From contig NZ_SRUU01000026.1 of NCBI RefSeq assembly GCF_004791585.1, positions 31,377-95,376 of the forward strand: DNA of 64,000 nucleotides, read 5' to 3'. Under the pieces are notes generated by a model that was not told where the DNA came from, did not search any database, and worked only from the letters and a program-made list of their open reading frames with translations. The position numbers were made by a program, and so were the translations under genes. Shown here one piece after another: positions 8,779-17,865 of the stretch (positions are counted from its first letter, which is position 1; every line of letters begins with the position of its first letter). Source of the DNA: Mesorhizobium sp. M1C.F.Ca.ET.210.01.1.1 (GTDB taxonomy: Bacteria > Pseudomonadota > Alphaproteobacteria > Rhizobiales > Rhizobiaceae).

Positions 8779-9591
8779 ATGTCGCCGACAGAAACGTTTG
8801 ACTGGGACGGCACCGGCATCGCCTGGGGCTCGACCGGCTCCGGTCCTCCGATGGTGCTCGTCCATGGAACGCCATTTTCCTCGCATGTCTGGCATCGCGT
8901 TGCCCCCGAACTGGCGCGCGAGCACACGCTCTATTTTTACGATCTTCCGGGGTATGGCCAGTCCGAGAAACGCGAGGGCCAGGATGTCTCGCTGGGCATC
9001 CAGAACAACGCATTGGCGGCGATGCTGGCGTTCTGGAAGCTCGATCGACCAAACATCATCGCCCACGACTTCGGCGGGGCCACCGCCTTGCGAGCGCATC
9101 TGATCGACGGCTGCGACTACGAAAGACTACTGTTGATCGATCCGGTGGCGGTGCGGCCGTGGGGCTCACCCTTTGTCCAGCATGTCAGACGGCATGAATT
9201 CGCCTTCGCCGGCGTGCCGGACTACATCCAGGTAGCGATCCTGAGGGCCTATATTGCGGGCGCGGCAGCCAGATCCTTGTCGGACAACGAACTGCAGCCG
9301 TACATCGCACCATGGACCGGATCGAATGGCCAGCCAGCTTTCTATCGGCAGATCGCGCAAATGGATCAGCGTTTCACCGACGAGGTCGAACCGCACTATC
9401 GCGAATTCCGTTGCCCGGTAGCGTTGCTGTGGGGAGAAGAAGACCGCTGGATCTCGCCGCAGAGCGGCGAGAAGCTTGCGGCCATGCTGCCGGATTGCAG
9501 CCTGAGGCTGGTTCCGGGCTCCGGTCACCTCATGCAGGAGGATGCGCCCGAGGCGATTGTCGCTGCCGCGCTGCGCTTCTTCGCCAGTTGA
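8779..9591 (+). CDS. Alpha/beta hydrolase with aspartate nucleophile (haloalkane dehalogenase/epoxide hydrolase type)
   Basis: About 270 residues with the alpha/beta hydrolase fold. The oxyanion loop is HGTPFSSHVW. The nucleophile elbow reads AHDFGG, so the nucleophile is aspartate, as in epoxide hydrolases (HDWGG) and halo- or fluoroacetate dehalogenases (HDRG), instead of the serine of esterases. The likely catalytic acid is in WGEEDRW and the base is the His of GSGHLMQEDAPE. Substrate is unknown. The adjacent ATGs at 8776 and 8779 (MMSPTETFDW) are both possible starts; the frame is open further upstream but the extra residues are not protein-like. No clear ribosome binding site is visible. 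Confidence 0.82.
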   Translation: MSPTETFDWDGTGIAWGSTGSGPPMVLVHGTPFSSHVWHRVAPELAREHTLYFYDLPGYGQSEKREGQDVSLGIQNNALAAMLAFWKLDRPNIIAHDFGGATALRAHLIDGCDYERLLLIDPVAVRPWGSPFVQHVRRHEFAFAGVPDYIQVAILRAYIAGAAARSLSDNELQPYIAPWTGSNGQPAFYRQIAQMDQRFTDEVEPHYREFRCPVALLWGEEDRWISPQSGEKLAAMLPDCSLRLVPGSGHLMQEDAPEAIVAAALRFFAS

Positions 9592-9599
9592 GGGTTCTT

Positions 9600-9752
9600 T
9601 CAGCCGGCGAGGTTCGGAAACAGGCCGATCAGGCCAACCACGATCAGGTAGAGCGCCACGATGTAGTTGAGCAGGCGCGGTATCACCAGGATCAGTATGC
9701 CGGCGATCAGCGAGATCAGGGGCGTGAGCGCAAGCGCGTGAATGGTCATCAT
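9600..9752 (-). CDS. DUF3096 family small membrane protein
   Basis: A 50-residue protein made almost entirely of two hydrophobic helices: LISLIAGILILVIPRLLNYIVALYLIVVGLIGL around a central PRLLNY turn. That PRLLNYIVA core is the hallmark of DUF3096. It starts at one of two adjacent ATGs (9747-9749 or 9750-9752), with AAGGGA six bases upstream of the outer one. Function is unknown. The ORF frame reaches further upstream, but the added residues have no family match I know of. Convergent with the alpha/beta hydrolase, with only eight bases between the stops. Confidence 0.8.
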   Translation of the reverse strand: MMTIHALALTPLISLIAGILILVIPRLLNYIVALYLIVVGLIGLFPNLAG

Positions 9753-9892
9753 CGTATCCCTTCCCACGAACAACCCGACGTCAGCCGGCGAAAGGTTTGC
9801 TGGGCAGCACCGCAGCGTCGCTCGGCCCGCGACGCCGCTACTTACAACGGTGGAACCGCAGAAAAGGTCCATGTTGCGCGGAAGGGCCCCTT

Positions 9893-10654
9893 TCAGGCAG
9901 CGTCGCGCAAGTATTTCGCCGTCGGCACGATGGAGAGCGGCGTCAGCCGGTTGATGGCCGGATTGGCGAACATCATCCGTTGTTCCACCGGCGTCGACTT
10001 GAAGAACGGAAACCGTTCGAGTGTCTGGCGCAAGTTTTCGCCGCAGGGGATTTCAAACAAAGCGATCGGCGCCAGGACGCCCGGGAACACCTTGCCCTCC
10101 GTCCTCTGGATGGCACGGAAGATGCGGGCGTAATAAGCGGAATGCTCGACCTTGACCGGCGTGAGAACCGCGGTCTGGCCAAAGTAGCAGGAGGCCACCA
10201 TGCCGAGCCGCAGCGTCAGGAAGGGCAGGACACCGGGGGCTGGCGCGCTGTCGGGATCGGTCGCGAAGCGGGTCCCGTCGATGAAGCTCTCTCCGCGGGC
10301 CAGCCGCTCGGCCAAGATTTCGGGATAGGCGTCGACGGAGGGCGAATAAGGGTGCTCGCGGGAAATGTAGTGGAGCCGCAGCGTGCTGACCAAGTGGCCA
10401 TCGAAATAGACGCCGAAGCGGTAGGAATTCGGCAAATTGTCCCAGCGATCCTCGAACATCCCGCTGGCGATCGGACCGCACATGCCGGAGCGCAGATAGG
10501 ATTGATAGCGAAGACGGTAGATCGCCTCCAGATCCTCGCCCCCGGTTATGAGACGATAATCGACATGCTCCAGCAATTGCATGATCGAACGGTTCAGCGC
10601 CGACCCAGCGTTTGCGCCGGCGCCAGCCTGCGCATCGTTTCTCGCAGCATCCAT
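9893..10654 (-). CDS. FeeM-like N-acyltransferase (GNAT/LuxI-related fold)
   Basis: A 253-residue protein resembling the FeeM/LuxI-type acyl-ACP-dependent N-acyltransferases. YRLRYQSYLRSGMC near residue 50 matches the conserved Arg-Tyr entry of that fold, and later strands (GVYFDGHLVSTLRLHYIS, FIDGTRFA) fit a GNAT-like core. Family members make N-acyl amino acids or acyl-homoserine lactones. The ATG at 10652-10654 is favoured because GAGG lies eight bases upstream; an in-frame GTG at 10708 is possible. No cognate ACP or transporter gene is beside it. The product is unknown, and other GNAT-like roles cannot be excluded. Confidence 0.65.
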   Translation of the reverse strand: MDAARNDAQAGAGANAGSALNRSIMQLLEHVDYRLITGGEDLEAIYRLRYQSYLRSGMCGPIASGMFEDRWDNLPNSYRFGVYFDGHLVSTLRLHYISREHPYSPSVDAYPEILAERLARGESFIDGTRFATDPDSAPAPGVLPFLTLRLGMVASCYFGQTAVLTPVKVEHSAYYARIFRAIQRTEGKVFPGVLAPIALFEIPCGENLRQTLERFPFFKSTPVEQRMMFANPAINRLTPLSIVPTAKYLRDAA

Positions 10655-11072
10655 CCTCAAGTCCTCGTATCCGCCTGTAAATAGGCTATTCGAGTTGAAA
10701 TGGGACACAAGGCGAAAATTCGATAACGCTGATTTACCGTTCGTTAACCTTAACGGTCAGGGAGATTCCTGCCGGCGAAGTTGCGCCTAAAGAACAGACC
10801 AAACATCCGGATCCAAGCATGCGGCTAATACGGGGAGAGCACTTAATACAGAAGCAATAAGCACTGCCGCGAACCTCTGCTACAAATTCCGCCCGTCTGT
10901 AAATATTCAGATTTGTTCAGTTTCCGATGAAAAATGCCTGCGCACTTTTCCTGGAATAATCCCAGACGGTATCAGGAAATTTGTTTTGAAGCTTCTGCTT
11001 GCTTCCAAACCGCCGCGCAACCAAAGCAACGCGCATTGTCGATCCCGGTCGGCGAAATTTGCCAAAATGCGG
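10655..11072. promoter_or_regulatory. 418-bp AT-rich non-coding region
   Basis: No convincing gene is visible. The interval is markedly more AT-rich than its surroundings. It includes GTTAACCTTAAC at about 10743-10754, an inverted GTTAA/TTAAC pair. It holds the promoter of the acyltransferase gene on the minus strand and the 3' flank of the GGDEF-EAL gene. I see no terminator with a U-tract. Confidence 0.4.
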
Positions 11073-13388
11073 CTACCTGGCCGTCCGTTTGGCAGCGAGG
11101 CGCAGGTCGGCGGCGAATGGCCAGGTGACGTTCGACATCGTCTCGATGCCGGACGCGCTGAGCGCGGCGCCGAAGAGGAACCCTTGCACGAGGTCCGGCT
11201 TGACCGAACGCACCAGTATCTTCAGCTGTTCGAAGGTCTCGACCCCCTCGATGGTAACGACCAAGCCCAGCGTCCGGGTCAGGCCGACGATGCCCTTCAG
11301 AAGGTCGAGCGACTGGGGACTCTGGGTCACGTCGATCAGGAAGGAGCGGTCGATCTTGATCTTGTCGAGCGGCAGCTTATGCAGGTAGCTAAGGCTGGAA
11401 TAGCCGGTGCCGAAGTCGTCGAGCGCGATGCGGACGCCTAGGGTCTTGAGCTCTTCGATCAACTCGCGCGTCTGCGATTTGTCGTCGAGCAGGGCAGTCT
11501 CCGTGACCTCGATTTCGAGCCGGTGCGGCGCAAGGCCTGCGGCCGCCAGGGCGTCGCGCACCTTCTGCACGACGTCGCGGTTGCGGAAATCCTTGGCCGA
11601 GAGGTTGATCGAAACGCTGGTCTGGGCCGGCCATTTGGCGCATTCGGCGCAGGCCGCCTGCAGCACGAAGGCGCTGATCTCGGAGATGATGCCCATCTCC
11701 TCGGCCAGCGGGATGAAGATGCTCGGCGAGATCGGACCGAGATCGGGGTGGTCCCAGCGGCAGAGCGCCTCGCAGCTGGCTATGCGCATGGTGCTCATCG
11801 ACACGATCGGCTGATAGACGACGCGCAGTTCCTTGGCTTGCACGGCGCTGCGCAGATCGGCCTTCATCAGCTGGCGGTTGCGGAAGGCGGCGTCCATCGA
11901 TGCCTCGAACAGCCGCCAGCTGTTCTTGCCGAGCTCCTTGGCCTTGTAGAGCGCAAGGTCCGCCTTGACGATCATGGCGTCGACGTCGGTGTCATTGACC
12001 CTGGACAATACCGCGCCGCCGCTGGTCTGGATGCGCAGGCCGTGGCCGGCGACATCGACCTCGCCCTGCAGGTCGGCGAAGATCTCGTCGAGCAGGCTGG
12101 TGAGGTGGCTCTCGTCCTCGATGCGGTCGAAATAGATCATGAACTCGTCGCCGCCGAAGCGGCTGACATTGATGCCGGGCCCGGCAACCGCAGCCAGTCG
12201 CTCGGCGACGGCATAGATCAGCCCGTCGCCGACCGGATGGCCGAGCGTGTCGTTGACGCTCTTGAAATCGTCAAGGTCGAGCACCGCCAGGCCGCAGAGC
12301 CGGTCGCGGTCGCCGGACGCCATGGCCTCGCCGGCCAGCTCGTGGAAGTAGGCACGGTTCGGCAGGCCGGTGAGGTTGTCGTAGCGCGCCATGAAACGGA
12401 TCTTCTCCTCCGCCTCGACGCGGGCCGTGACGTCCTCGAAGGTGACGACGCCGAGTTCCTGGCTGCCTTCGCGCGCGGAGAATTCGTAGTGCTGGCCGTT
12501 GGCAAGCGAGACCAGCACCTTGCGGTCCCGGCCCTCGCGCAGGGCGCGCGTCAGCTGCGCCTCGATGTAGCGGCAGTCCTTCGGCGCCAGCATGCCCCCG
12601 GCGACGCCGCGCATCAACAGGCCGTGGATAGAGCGCCCGAGCAGCGCGTCGGCCGATTTCAGCGACATCAGATGGGCGGCCTCGGCATTGGCGACCGCGA
12701 CGCGTCCGTCGGGGCCGAGCATGACCAGCCCGTGGGACATGGTGTTGAGCGCGCGGTCGAACCTGCGCGTCAGGTTCCTCGCCTGCTTGTGGCCGATGAC
12801 CGCCGAGAACAGCACGTTGCGGACATGGTCGGCGCCGGTGATGGTGATGAACGTCATAGGGATGATCATCAGGCCGAGGACGACCGAGGGCGCGTCCATG
12901 CGCAGCAGGAGCGCAAGCGCCGCCGGACCGATGAAGGTCACCGAAAAAATCCGCACCATGCGAGGAGAGCCGTAGTTGCGGGCGACAACCGTGACCAGGG
13001 TCGCCAGGGTCAGCGACATCGCTGCCAGTTCGGCAAAGGGATCGGGAAATACATAGATCGACACGAAACACAGCGCGCCCAATCCGAGACCCTGGAGGCA
13101 GCCCTTGAGGATGTAGCTGTGCTCCAATCGCCGCGCTTCCTCGACGTCGGCTATCACGCCGCCGGTCCTCAGAAAACCGCGAATGCCGAAGTAACGGATA
13201 AGGCTGACCGAAAGCAGAGCAAAAGAAAACGCCAGAAACAAGGAATTGCGGGTGCGCAGATAGATCATGAATCCGAGGATCCAGTAGCACGCACCACCGA
13301 TCAACAACATGTGCGCGTTGTCGAACAACGAGCGCACAAATTGGATATAGACATCCGCGGGGATGCTCTCGGTCTTTGTTTTGCCCAT
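11073..13388 (-). CDS. Membrane-anchored bifunctional diguanylate cyclase/phosphodiesterase (GGDEF-EAL)
   Basis: A c-di-GMP turnover protein of 771 residues. Residues 1-200 hold about six or seven hydrophobic segments, followed by a PAS-like segment (210-325). The GGDEF domain has an intact active site (RFGGDEF, residues 410-416). Where the allosteric RxxD inhibitory site is expected, it reads GPGI, so product inhibition through the I-site is unlikely. The EAL domain has EALCRW (540), NLSAKDF, the DDFGTGYSSL loop, the lysine of KIKIDRSF and EGVET, so phosphodiesterase residues are all present. Net direction of activity cannot be told from sequence. Transcribed alone. Confidence 0.93.
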   Translation of the reverse strand: MGKTKTESIPADVYIQFVRSLFDNAHMLLIGGACYWILGFMIYLRTRNSLFLAFSFALLSVSLIRYFGIRGFLRTGGVIADVEEARRLEHSYILKGCLQGLGLGALCFVSIYVFPDPFAELAAMSLTLATLVTVVARNYGSPRMVRIFSVTFIGPAALALLLRMDAPSVVLGLMIIPMTFITITGADHVRNVLFSAVIGHKQARNLTRRFDRALNTMSHGLVMLGPDGRVAVANAEAAHLMSLKSADALLGRSIHGLLMRGVAGGMLAPKDCRYIEAQLTRALREGRDRKVLVSLANGQHYEFSAREGSQELGVVTFEDVTARVEAEEKIRFMARYDNLTGLPNRAYFHELAGEAMASGDRDRLCGLAVLDLDDFKSVNDTLGHPVGDGLIYAVAERLAAVAGPGINVSRFGGDEFMIYFDRIEDESHLTSLLDEIFADLQGEVDVAGHGLRIQTSGGAVLSRVNDTDVDAMIVKADLALYKAKELGKNSWRLFEASMDAAFRNRQLMKADLRSAVQAKELRVVYQPIVSMSTMRIASCEALCRWDHPDLGPISPSIFIPLAEEMGIISEISAFVLQAACAECAKWPAQTSVSINLSAKDFRNRDVVQKVRDALAAAGLAPHRLEIEVTETALLDDKSQTRELIEELKTLGVRIALDDFGTGYSSLSYLHKLPLDKIKIDRSFLIDVTQSPQSLDLLKGIVGLTRTLGLVVTIEGVETFEQLKILVRSVKPDLVQGFLFGAALSASGIETMSNVTWPFAADLRLAAKRTAR

Positions 13389-13525
13389 GTGGTCGGCCCA
13401 ACGCTAAGCCCTGTCATGCCACAACCGCCTTAAGAAAGGCTTAGAACAGGGGGCTTAGGCAGCGGCTTGAGCCGCCCGCAAAGGCGCGAAGACCTGGGCA
13501 GGCCGGAAAGGCTTCGGCCAAGCCA

Positions 13526-13577
13526 CTAAAGCGCGTCGCGTTGGATACAGGCGATGCGCCTTAGTTCTTTTTGATGC
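13526..13577. repeat. Intergenic palindromic repeat of rhizobial type
   Basis: CTAAAGCGCGTCGC (13526-13539) and GCGATGCGCCTTAG (13551-13564) form a 14-bp inverted repeat with two mismatches. TTCTTTTTGATGCATG follows. I recall this combination as a recurrent intergenic element in Mesorhizobium genomes. A fragment of similar sequence recurs at about 62815-62845 in this window. It sits immediately downstream of the stop of the indolepyruvate oxidoreductase gene, but the T-run is on the plus strand, so it is not a terminator for that gene. Confidence 0.5.
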
Positions 13578-13589
13578 ATGTCAGCGCGA

Positions 13590-16500
13590 TCACTCAGCCG
13601 CGCTGAGAACCGGCACCGGTGCGGCCTCACGCAGCCTCTGCAGCAGCCTGGAGCGCTCCTGCGCCGCCTTTGCGGCGCTGGCCTGCCGGACATAGCCATA
13701 GCCGCGGATGAGCGCCGGCACGGAGGCCAGAGCGGCGGCGGCATCGATCCTGCCGGGTGCAAGCGCTGCGGCGATCAGGTCGAGATCCGCCTCGTATTGC
13801 GCAAGCAGCTGCCGCTCGGCGCGGCGTTCGGCGGTACGGCCGAAGAGATCGAAGGCCGTGCCGCGCAGGCCCTTCATCGCAGCCAGCAGGCGAAAGGCCT
13901 TCATCATCCAGGGGCCGAAGCTCGATTTCTTCGGCTTGCCGTCGTTGCCGTGCCGGCCGAGGATCGGCGGCGCGAGATGGAATTCCAGCCTGTCGTAGCT
14001 CTGGAACTGCCTGGCGAGATCGGCGGCGAAGTTGCCGTCGGTGTAGAGCCTCGCCACCTCGTACTCGTCCTTGATCGCCATCAGCTTGAAGAGGTTCCTG
14101 GCGGCGGCCTCGGTGACCGCGGTCGAGCCCGGAACCGCCCGCGCCTCGGCGGCCCGCAGCACGGCCACCCTGTCGGCATAGCGCTTGCCATAGGCCGCGT
14201 TCTGGTAGGCGGTGAGGAAAGCGACGCGCCGGGCGATGATGTCGTCGAGCGTCTCGGCGGGCGCGGATGCCGGCTTGCCTGTACGGCCGACCAGGTTGCG
14301 CACGAAGTCCGGCTGGTGCGCGGCGCGACGGCCCCAGCGAAAGGCGGCGAGGTTCATCGCCACGGCTTCGCCGTTCAATTCTATCGCCTTTTCAACGGCT
14401 TCGGCCGACAGCGGCAGCCCGCCATGCTGGAAGGCGAAGCCGAGCATGAACATGTTGGCGCCGAGCGAATTGCCGAACAGCGCGGTCGCCGTGCGGGTGG
14501 CATCGAAGAAGTGGGCCTTGTCGTCGCCAGCGGCGGCGCGAATCGCCTTCTTCAGCCGCTCGACCGGCAGCGAGAAATCGGCCGAACGCGTGAATTCGCC
14601 AGGCATGAATTCGGCGGTGTTGGCCAGAAACATCGTGTGGCCCTCGCGCACCGCGGCGAGCACCTTCTTGGCGCCGGAGACGACGAGGTCGCAGCCGAGC
14701 ACGAGATCGGCCTTGCCGGCCGAGACGCGGATGGCGTGGATGTCCTCGGGCGTCGAGGCAATGCGGACATGGGTGAAGACCGAGCCGCCCTTCTGGGCAA
14801 GGCCCGCCATGTCGATCATGCCGCAGCCCTTGCCTTCGAGATGGGCGGCCATGCCGAGCACCGCGCCGATGGTGACGACGCCGGTGCCGCCGACGCCGTC
14901 GATGATCGCCGCCCAGCCCTGGCCACCGAGCGGGAATTCAGCCGGTGACGGCACGCCGTCGAGCGGATCGCTCCTGCCGGCAATGCCCTCGGCCTTTCGG
15001 ATCGTGCCGCCATGCACGGTGACGAAGGACGGGCAGAAGCCGTTGAGGCAGGAGAAATCCTTGTTGCAGCTCGACTGGTCGATCCGGCGCTTGCGGCCGA
15101 ACTCGGTCTCGACCGGCTGGATCGAGACGCAGTTCGACTGCACGCCGCAATCGCCGCAGCCTTCGCAGACCAGCTCGTTGATGAAGACGCGCCTGTCCGG
15201 GTCGGGGAAGGTGCCGCGCTTGCGGCGGCGGCGCTTCTCGGCGGCGCAGGTCTGGTCGTAGAGAAGCACCGAGACGCCCTTTACGTCGCGCAGCTCGCGC
15301 TGGACGAGGTCGAGATCATCGCGGTGATGGATGGTGGCGCCGGCCGGGAAATCGGCCTTGCCGGCATATTTGTCCGGCTCGTCGGTGACGACGGCGATGC
15401 GGTTGACGCCTTCGGCGCGCACCTGCCTGGCGATCATGTCGACGGTGAGGCCGCCTTCATGCGGCTGGCCGCCGGTCATGGCGACCGCGTCGTTGTAGAG
15501 GATCTTGTAGGTGATGTTGGCGTCGCTCGACAGCGCGAAGCGGATCGCCAGCAAGCCGGAATGGTTGTAGGTGCCGTCGCCGAGATTCTGGAAGATGTGG
15601 TCGCGCTTGGAGAATGGCGCTTGGCCGACCCATTGCGCGCCCTCGCCGCCCATCGCCGTGAAACCGACAGTATTCCTGTCCATCCACAGCGCCATGAAGT
15701 GGCAGCCGATACCGGCGGCCGCGAGCGAGCCCTCCGGCACCTTGGTCGAGGAATTGTGCGGACAGCCCGAGCAGAAGAAGGGCGTGCGCGAGCCGATGTC
15801 GACGGTGTCGGCAAGCATCGCCTGGAACTGGCGCAGCTTCGCCACCCGCGCCGCGATCTCCTCCGAGTAGCCAATGGTGCGCAGGATCCGCTCGCCCAAG
15901 GCGATCGCGATCTCGTTCGGGTCGAGCGCGCCCTTGGCCGGAAACAGCCAGTCGCCGCGCTCGTCCTTCTTGCCGACGATGGCCGGCTGGATGGCGGAGC
16001 CGTAGAGGTTCTCGCGCAATTGCACTTCGATCAGCGAGCGCTTCTCCTCGACGACGACGATGGTGTCGAGGCCGCGGGCGAAGTCGGCGATATGCTGATA
16101 GTCGAGCGGCCAGGGGCAGCCGACCTTGAACAGACGGATGCCGATGCGGTTGGCGGCCTTCTCGTCGATGCCGATGTCCTCCAGCGCCTGACGCACGTCG
16201 AGATAGCTCTTGCCGATGGTGATGACGCCGAGCTTCGGCTTGCGGCCCCCGGAATAGACGATCCGGTTCAGCCCGTTGGCCTGGATGAAGGCGGAAGCGG
16301 CGGCGCGCTTATGCTCATGCAGCCGCTCCTCCTGCCCGAGCATGTCGATCTCGTGGCGGATATTGAGGCCGCCGGGCGGCATGTCGAAGTCGGGAATGAC
16401 GATGTTCAGCCGGTCGATCGAGGCGTCGACCGAGGCCGTCGATTCGATATTGTCCTTGACGCATTTGATCGCCGACCAGGTACCGGCGAAGCGCGACATG

Positions 16501-17063
16501 GCAAAGCCGTAGAGACCGTAGTCGATGATCTCCTGGACGCCGGCCGGGTTGAGGATCGGCACCATGGTGTCGACAAACAGGAATTCGGTCGCGTGCGCAT
16601 TGGTCGAGGATTCGGCCATGTGGTCGTCGCCCATCAGGGCGAGCACGCCGCCATTTCTCGACGAGCCGGCAAGGTTGGCGTGACGGAAGACGTCGCCGGA
16701 GCGGTCGACGCCCGGCCCCTTGCCGTACCAGACCGCAAAGACGCCGTCATGGGTGCCCTCGCCGAGCAACTCGGTCTGCTGCGAGCCCCAGCAGGCGGTG
16801 GCGGCGAGTTCCTCGTTGAGGCCCGGCTGAAAGACGATGTCGGCCTGGGCAAGCTGCTTCTTGGCCCTCCAGAGCTGCATGTCGAGGCCGCCGAGCGGCG
16901 AGCCGCGATAGCCGGAAACGAAGCCCGCGGTGTTGAGACCGGCGCGACGGTCGCGCTCGCGCTGCATCAGAAGCATGCGCACGACGGCCTGCGCCCCGGA
17001 CAGGAAGACGCGCTCCTTGCCAAGGTCGAACTTGTCGTCGAGCGCGACGTCGTGCAGCGTCAT
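13590..17063 (-). CDS. Indolepyruvate ferredoxin oxidoreductase, fused alpha-beta form
   Basis: A 1157-residue single-chain 2-oxoacid:ferredoxin oxidoreductase that decarboxylates aryl-pyruvates such as indolepyruvate to acyl-CoA, using thiamine diphosphate and reduced ferredoxin. The N-terminal half has the pyrimidine-binding domain (SGYRGSPLGGLD) and the TPP region (CSGCPHNSST, GMGGEGAQW-like MGGEGAQWVG). A cysteine cluster follows, CEGCGDCGVQSNC, with further Cys in SSCNKDFSCLNGFCPS. The C-terminal gamma domain starts at IDGVGGTGVVTIGAVLGMAA. This fused form is usual in aerobic proteobacteria, where separate iorA and iorB genes are absent. It is transcribed alone, with a 274-bp upstream region carrying a palindrome. 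Confidence 0.93.
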   Translation of the reverse strand: MTLHDVALDDKFDLGKERVFLSGAQAVVRMLLMQRERDRRAGLNTAGFVSGYRGSPLGGLDMQLWRAKKQLAQADIVFQPGLNEELAATACWGSQQTELLGEGTHDGVFAVWYGKGPGVDRSGDVFRHANLAGSSRNGGVLALMGDDHMAESSTNAHATEFLFVDTMVPILNPAGVQEIIDYGLYGFAMSRFAGTWSAIKCVKDNIESTASVDASIDRLNIVIPDFDMPPGGLNIRHEIDMLGQEERLHEHKRAAASAFIQANGLNRIVYSGGRKPKLGVITIGKSYLDVRQALEDIGIDEKAANRIGIRLFKVGCPWPLDYQHIADFARGLDTIVVVEEKRSLIEVQLRENLYGSAIQPAIVGKKDERGDWLFPAKGALDPNEIAIALGERILRTIGYSEEIAARVAKLRQFQAMLADTVDIGSRTPFFCSGCPHNSSTKVPEGSLAAAGIGCHFMALWMDRNTVGFTAMGGEGAQWVGQAPFSKRDHIFQNLGDGTYNHSGLLAIRFALSSDANITYKILYNDAVAMTGGQPHEGGLTVDMIARQVRAEGVNRIAVVTDEPDKYAGKADFPAGATIHHRDDLDLVQRELRDVKGVSVLLYDQTCAAEKRRRRKRGTFPDPDRRVFINELVCEGCGDCGVQSNCVSIQPVETEFGRKRRIDQSSCNKDFSCLNGFCPSFVTVHGGTIRKAEGIAGRSDPLDGVPSPAEFPLGGQGWAAIIDGVGGTGVVTIGAVLGMAAHLEGKGCGMIDMAGLAQKGGSVFTHVRIASTPEDIHAIRVSAGKADLVLGCDLVVSGAKKVLAAVREGHTMFLANTAEFMPGEFTRSADFSLPVERLKKAIRAAAGDDKAHFFDATRTATALFGNSLGANMFMLGFAFQHGGLPLSAEAVEKAIELNGEAVAMNLAAFRWGRRAAHQPDFVRNLVGRTGKPASAPAETLDDIIARRVAFLTAYQNAAYGKRYADRVAVLRAAEARAVPGSTAVTEAAARNLFKLMAIKDEYEVARLYTDGNFAADLARQFQSYDRLEFHLAPPILGRHGNDGKPKKSSFGPWMMKAFRLLAAMKGLRGTAFDLFGRTAERRAERQLLAQYEADLDLIAAALAPGRIDAAAALASVPALIRGYGYVRQASAAKAAQERSRLLQRLREAAPVPVLSAAE

Positions 17064-17219
17064 CAGGCATTCCTCTTCGGAGGCGCGCCTCAGATCGAGC
17101 GGCCAACGTCGGAGTGGGACGCCGCAGTCTTTCTTCCCTTGCCGGGGAGGTCAAACAAAATCGCAGGGGCCAGAGCGCACGCAACAAATGGTCCGGATGA
17201 AGCCGCCCAGCGTATTTAA

Positions 17220-17240
17220 GATGAAGCTAAACGCTTCATC
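17220..17240. promoter_or_regulatory. Operator-like perfect inverted repeat upstream of the indolepyruvate oxidoreductase
   Basis: GATGAAGC (17220-17227) and GCTTCATC (17233-17240) are perfectly complementary around a 5-nt TAAAC centre, 157 bp upstream of the start codon at 17063. The 21-bp dyad suits a MarR-like dimer. The surrounding 17064-17337 interval is otherwise non-coding. Confidence 0.4.
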
Positions 17241-17337
17241 GAGCACGAAAATTTCGGCGGATGCCGCACTGTTTGCCTGGCCATGATCTTTCCCGGACCG
17301 GAGGTCGACGCAAGCAACAGCCGCTAACGCTTTTGCC

Positions 17338-17865
17338 CTAGACCGCCTTCGAGCAATCCGGCTTGGGCTCATCGGGCAGCTTGCCGTCGGGGTGACCGGC
17401 GAGGTCCGGGTTGAGCTCGTATTTCGGCCCGATCACCAGCGGCCGGTCCGGCAGCATCGTCTGGTCCTCCGTCGAGGTCATCGTCGTCTCGAGGCTCTGC
17501 AGCAATGTGCCACTGGAATCCTCGATGCGGATCGTGACCGAATAGGGCTTGTCCTTGACCACACAGCTGAGCGGCGGGCTGGTGAGCGTAATGTGGGGAA
17601 GCTTCGGCCAGATCTTCTGGTTGACGATGAGCGGGTCGCCGCCGGCCGGATTCTGGAAATTGACGACCGCAACCTGCCCCTCGCCCATCGGGCGAAGCGG
17701 CCGCAGCGTGATGACGTAGGTGGCGATGCCGAGCCGGTAGTTGAACTCGAACAGCTTGCCGGAAATGGCGAAGAGCTGCTCCTTGCCGGTGTCGCGGCAG
17801 GCGCCGAGCACTGTGGCGGCAATCAGGGCCGCGCCGAGGGCGATCAAACGGAATTTGCTAGGCAT
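17338..17865 (-). CDS. Putative lipoprotein of unknown function
   Basis: A 175-residue protein with an N-terminal signal: positive MPSKFR, a hydrophobic run, and the lipobox VLGAC, so the mature protein would start at the cysteine and be lipid-anchored. The rest is rich in beta-strand-like sequence (TYVITLRPLRP, YSVTIRIEDSSGTLLQSL), with one further pair of cysteines (SCVV, DCSKAV) that could form a disulfide. I do not recognise a family. Its start overlaps the stop of the CGNR regulator gene by eight bases, so the two are probably co-transcribed. Confidence 0.75.
   Translation of the reverse strand: MPSKFRLIALGAALIAATVLGACRDTGKEQLFAISGKLFEFNYRLGIATYVITLRPLRPMGEGQVAVVNFQNPAGGDPLIVNQKIWPKLPHITLTSPPLSCVVKDKPYSVTIRIEDSSGTLLQSLETTMTSTEDQTMLPDRPLVIGPKYELNPDLAGHPDGKLPDEPKPDCSKAV

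Noticed and set aside
10743..10754. GTTAACCTTAAC taken as a CtrA-type site
   Set aside because: The expected TTAA-N7-TTAAC spacing is not present; the motif is only a short inverted pair in AT-rich DNA.
11523..13433. 636-residue open frame opposite the GGDEF-EAL gene
   Set aside because: Antisense shadow with biased composition and no recognisable domain.
15012..17219. 735-residue open frame on the plus strand opposite the indolepyruvate oxidoreductase
   Set aside because: Antisense shadow in GC-rich DNA. The opposite strand has conserved TPP and Fe-S motifs.
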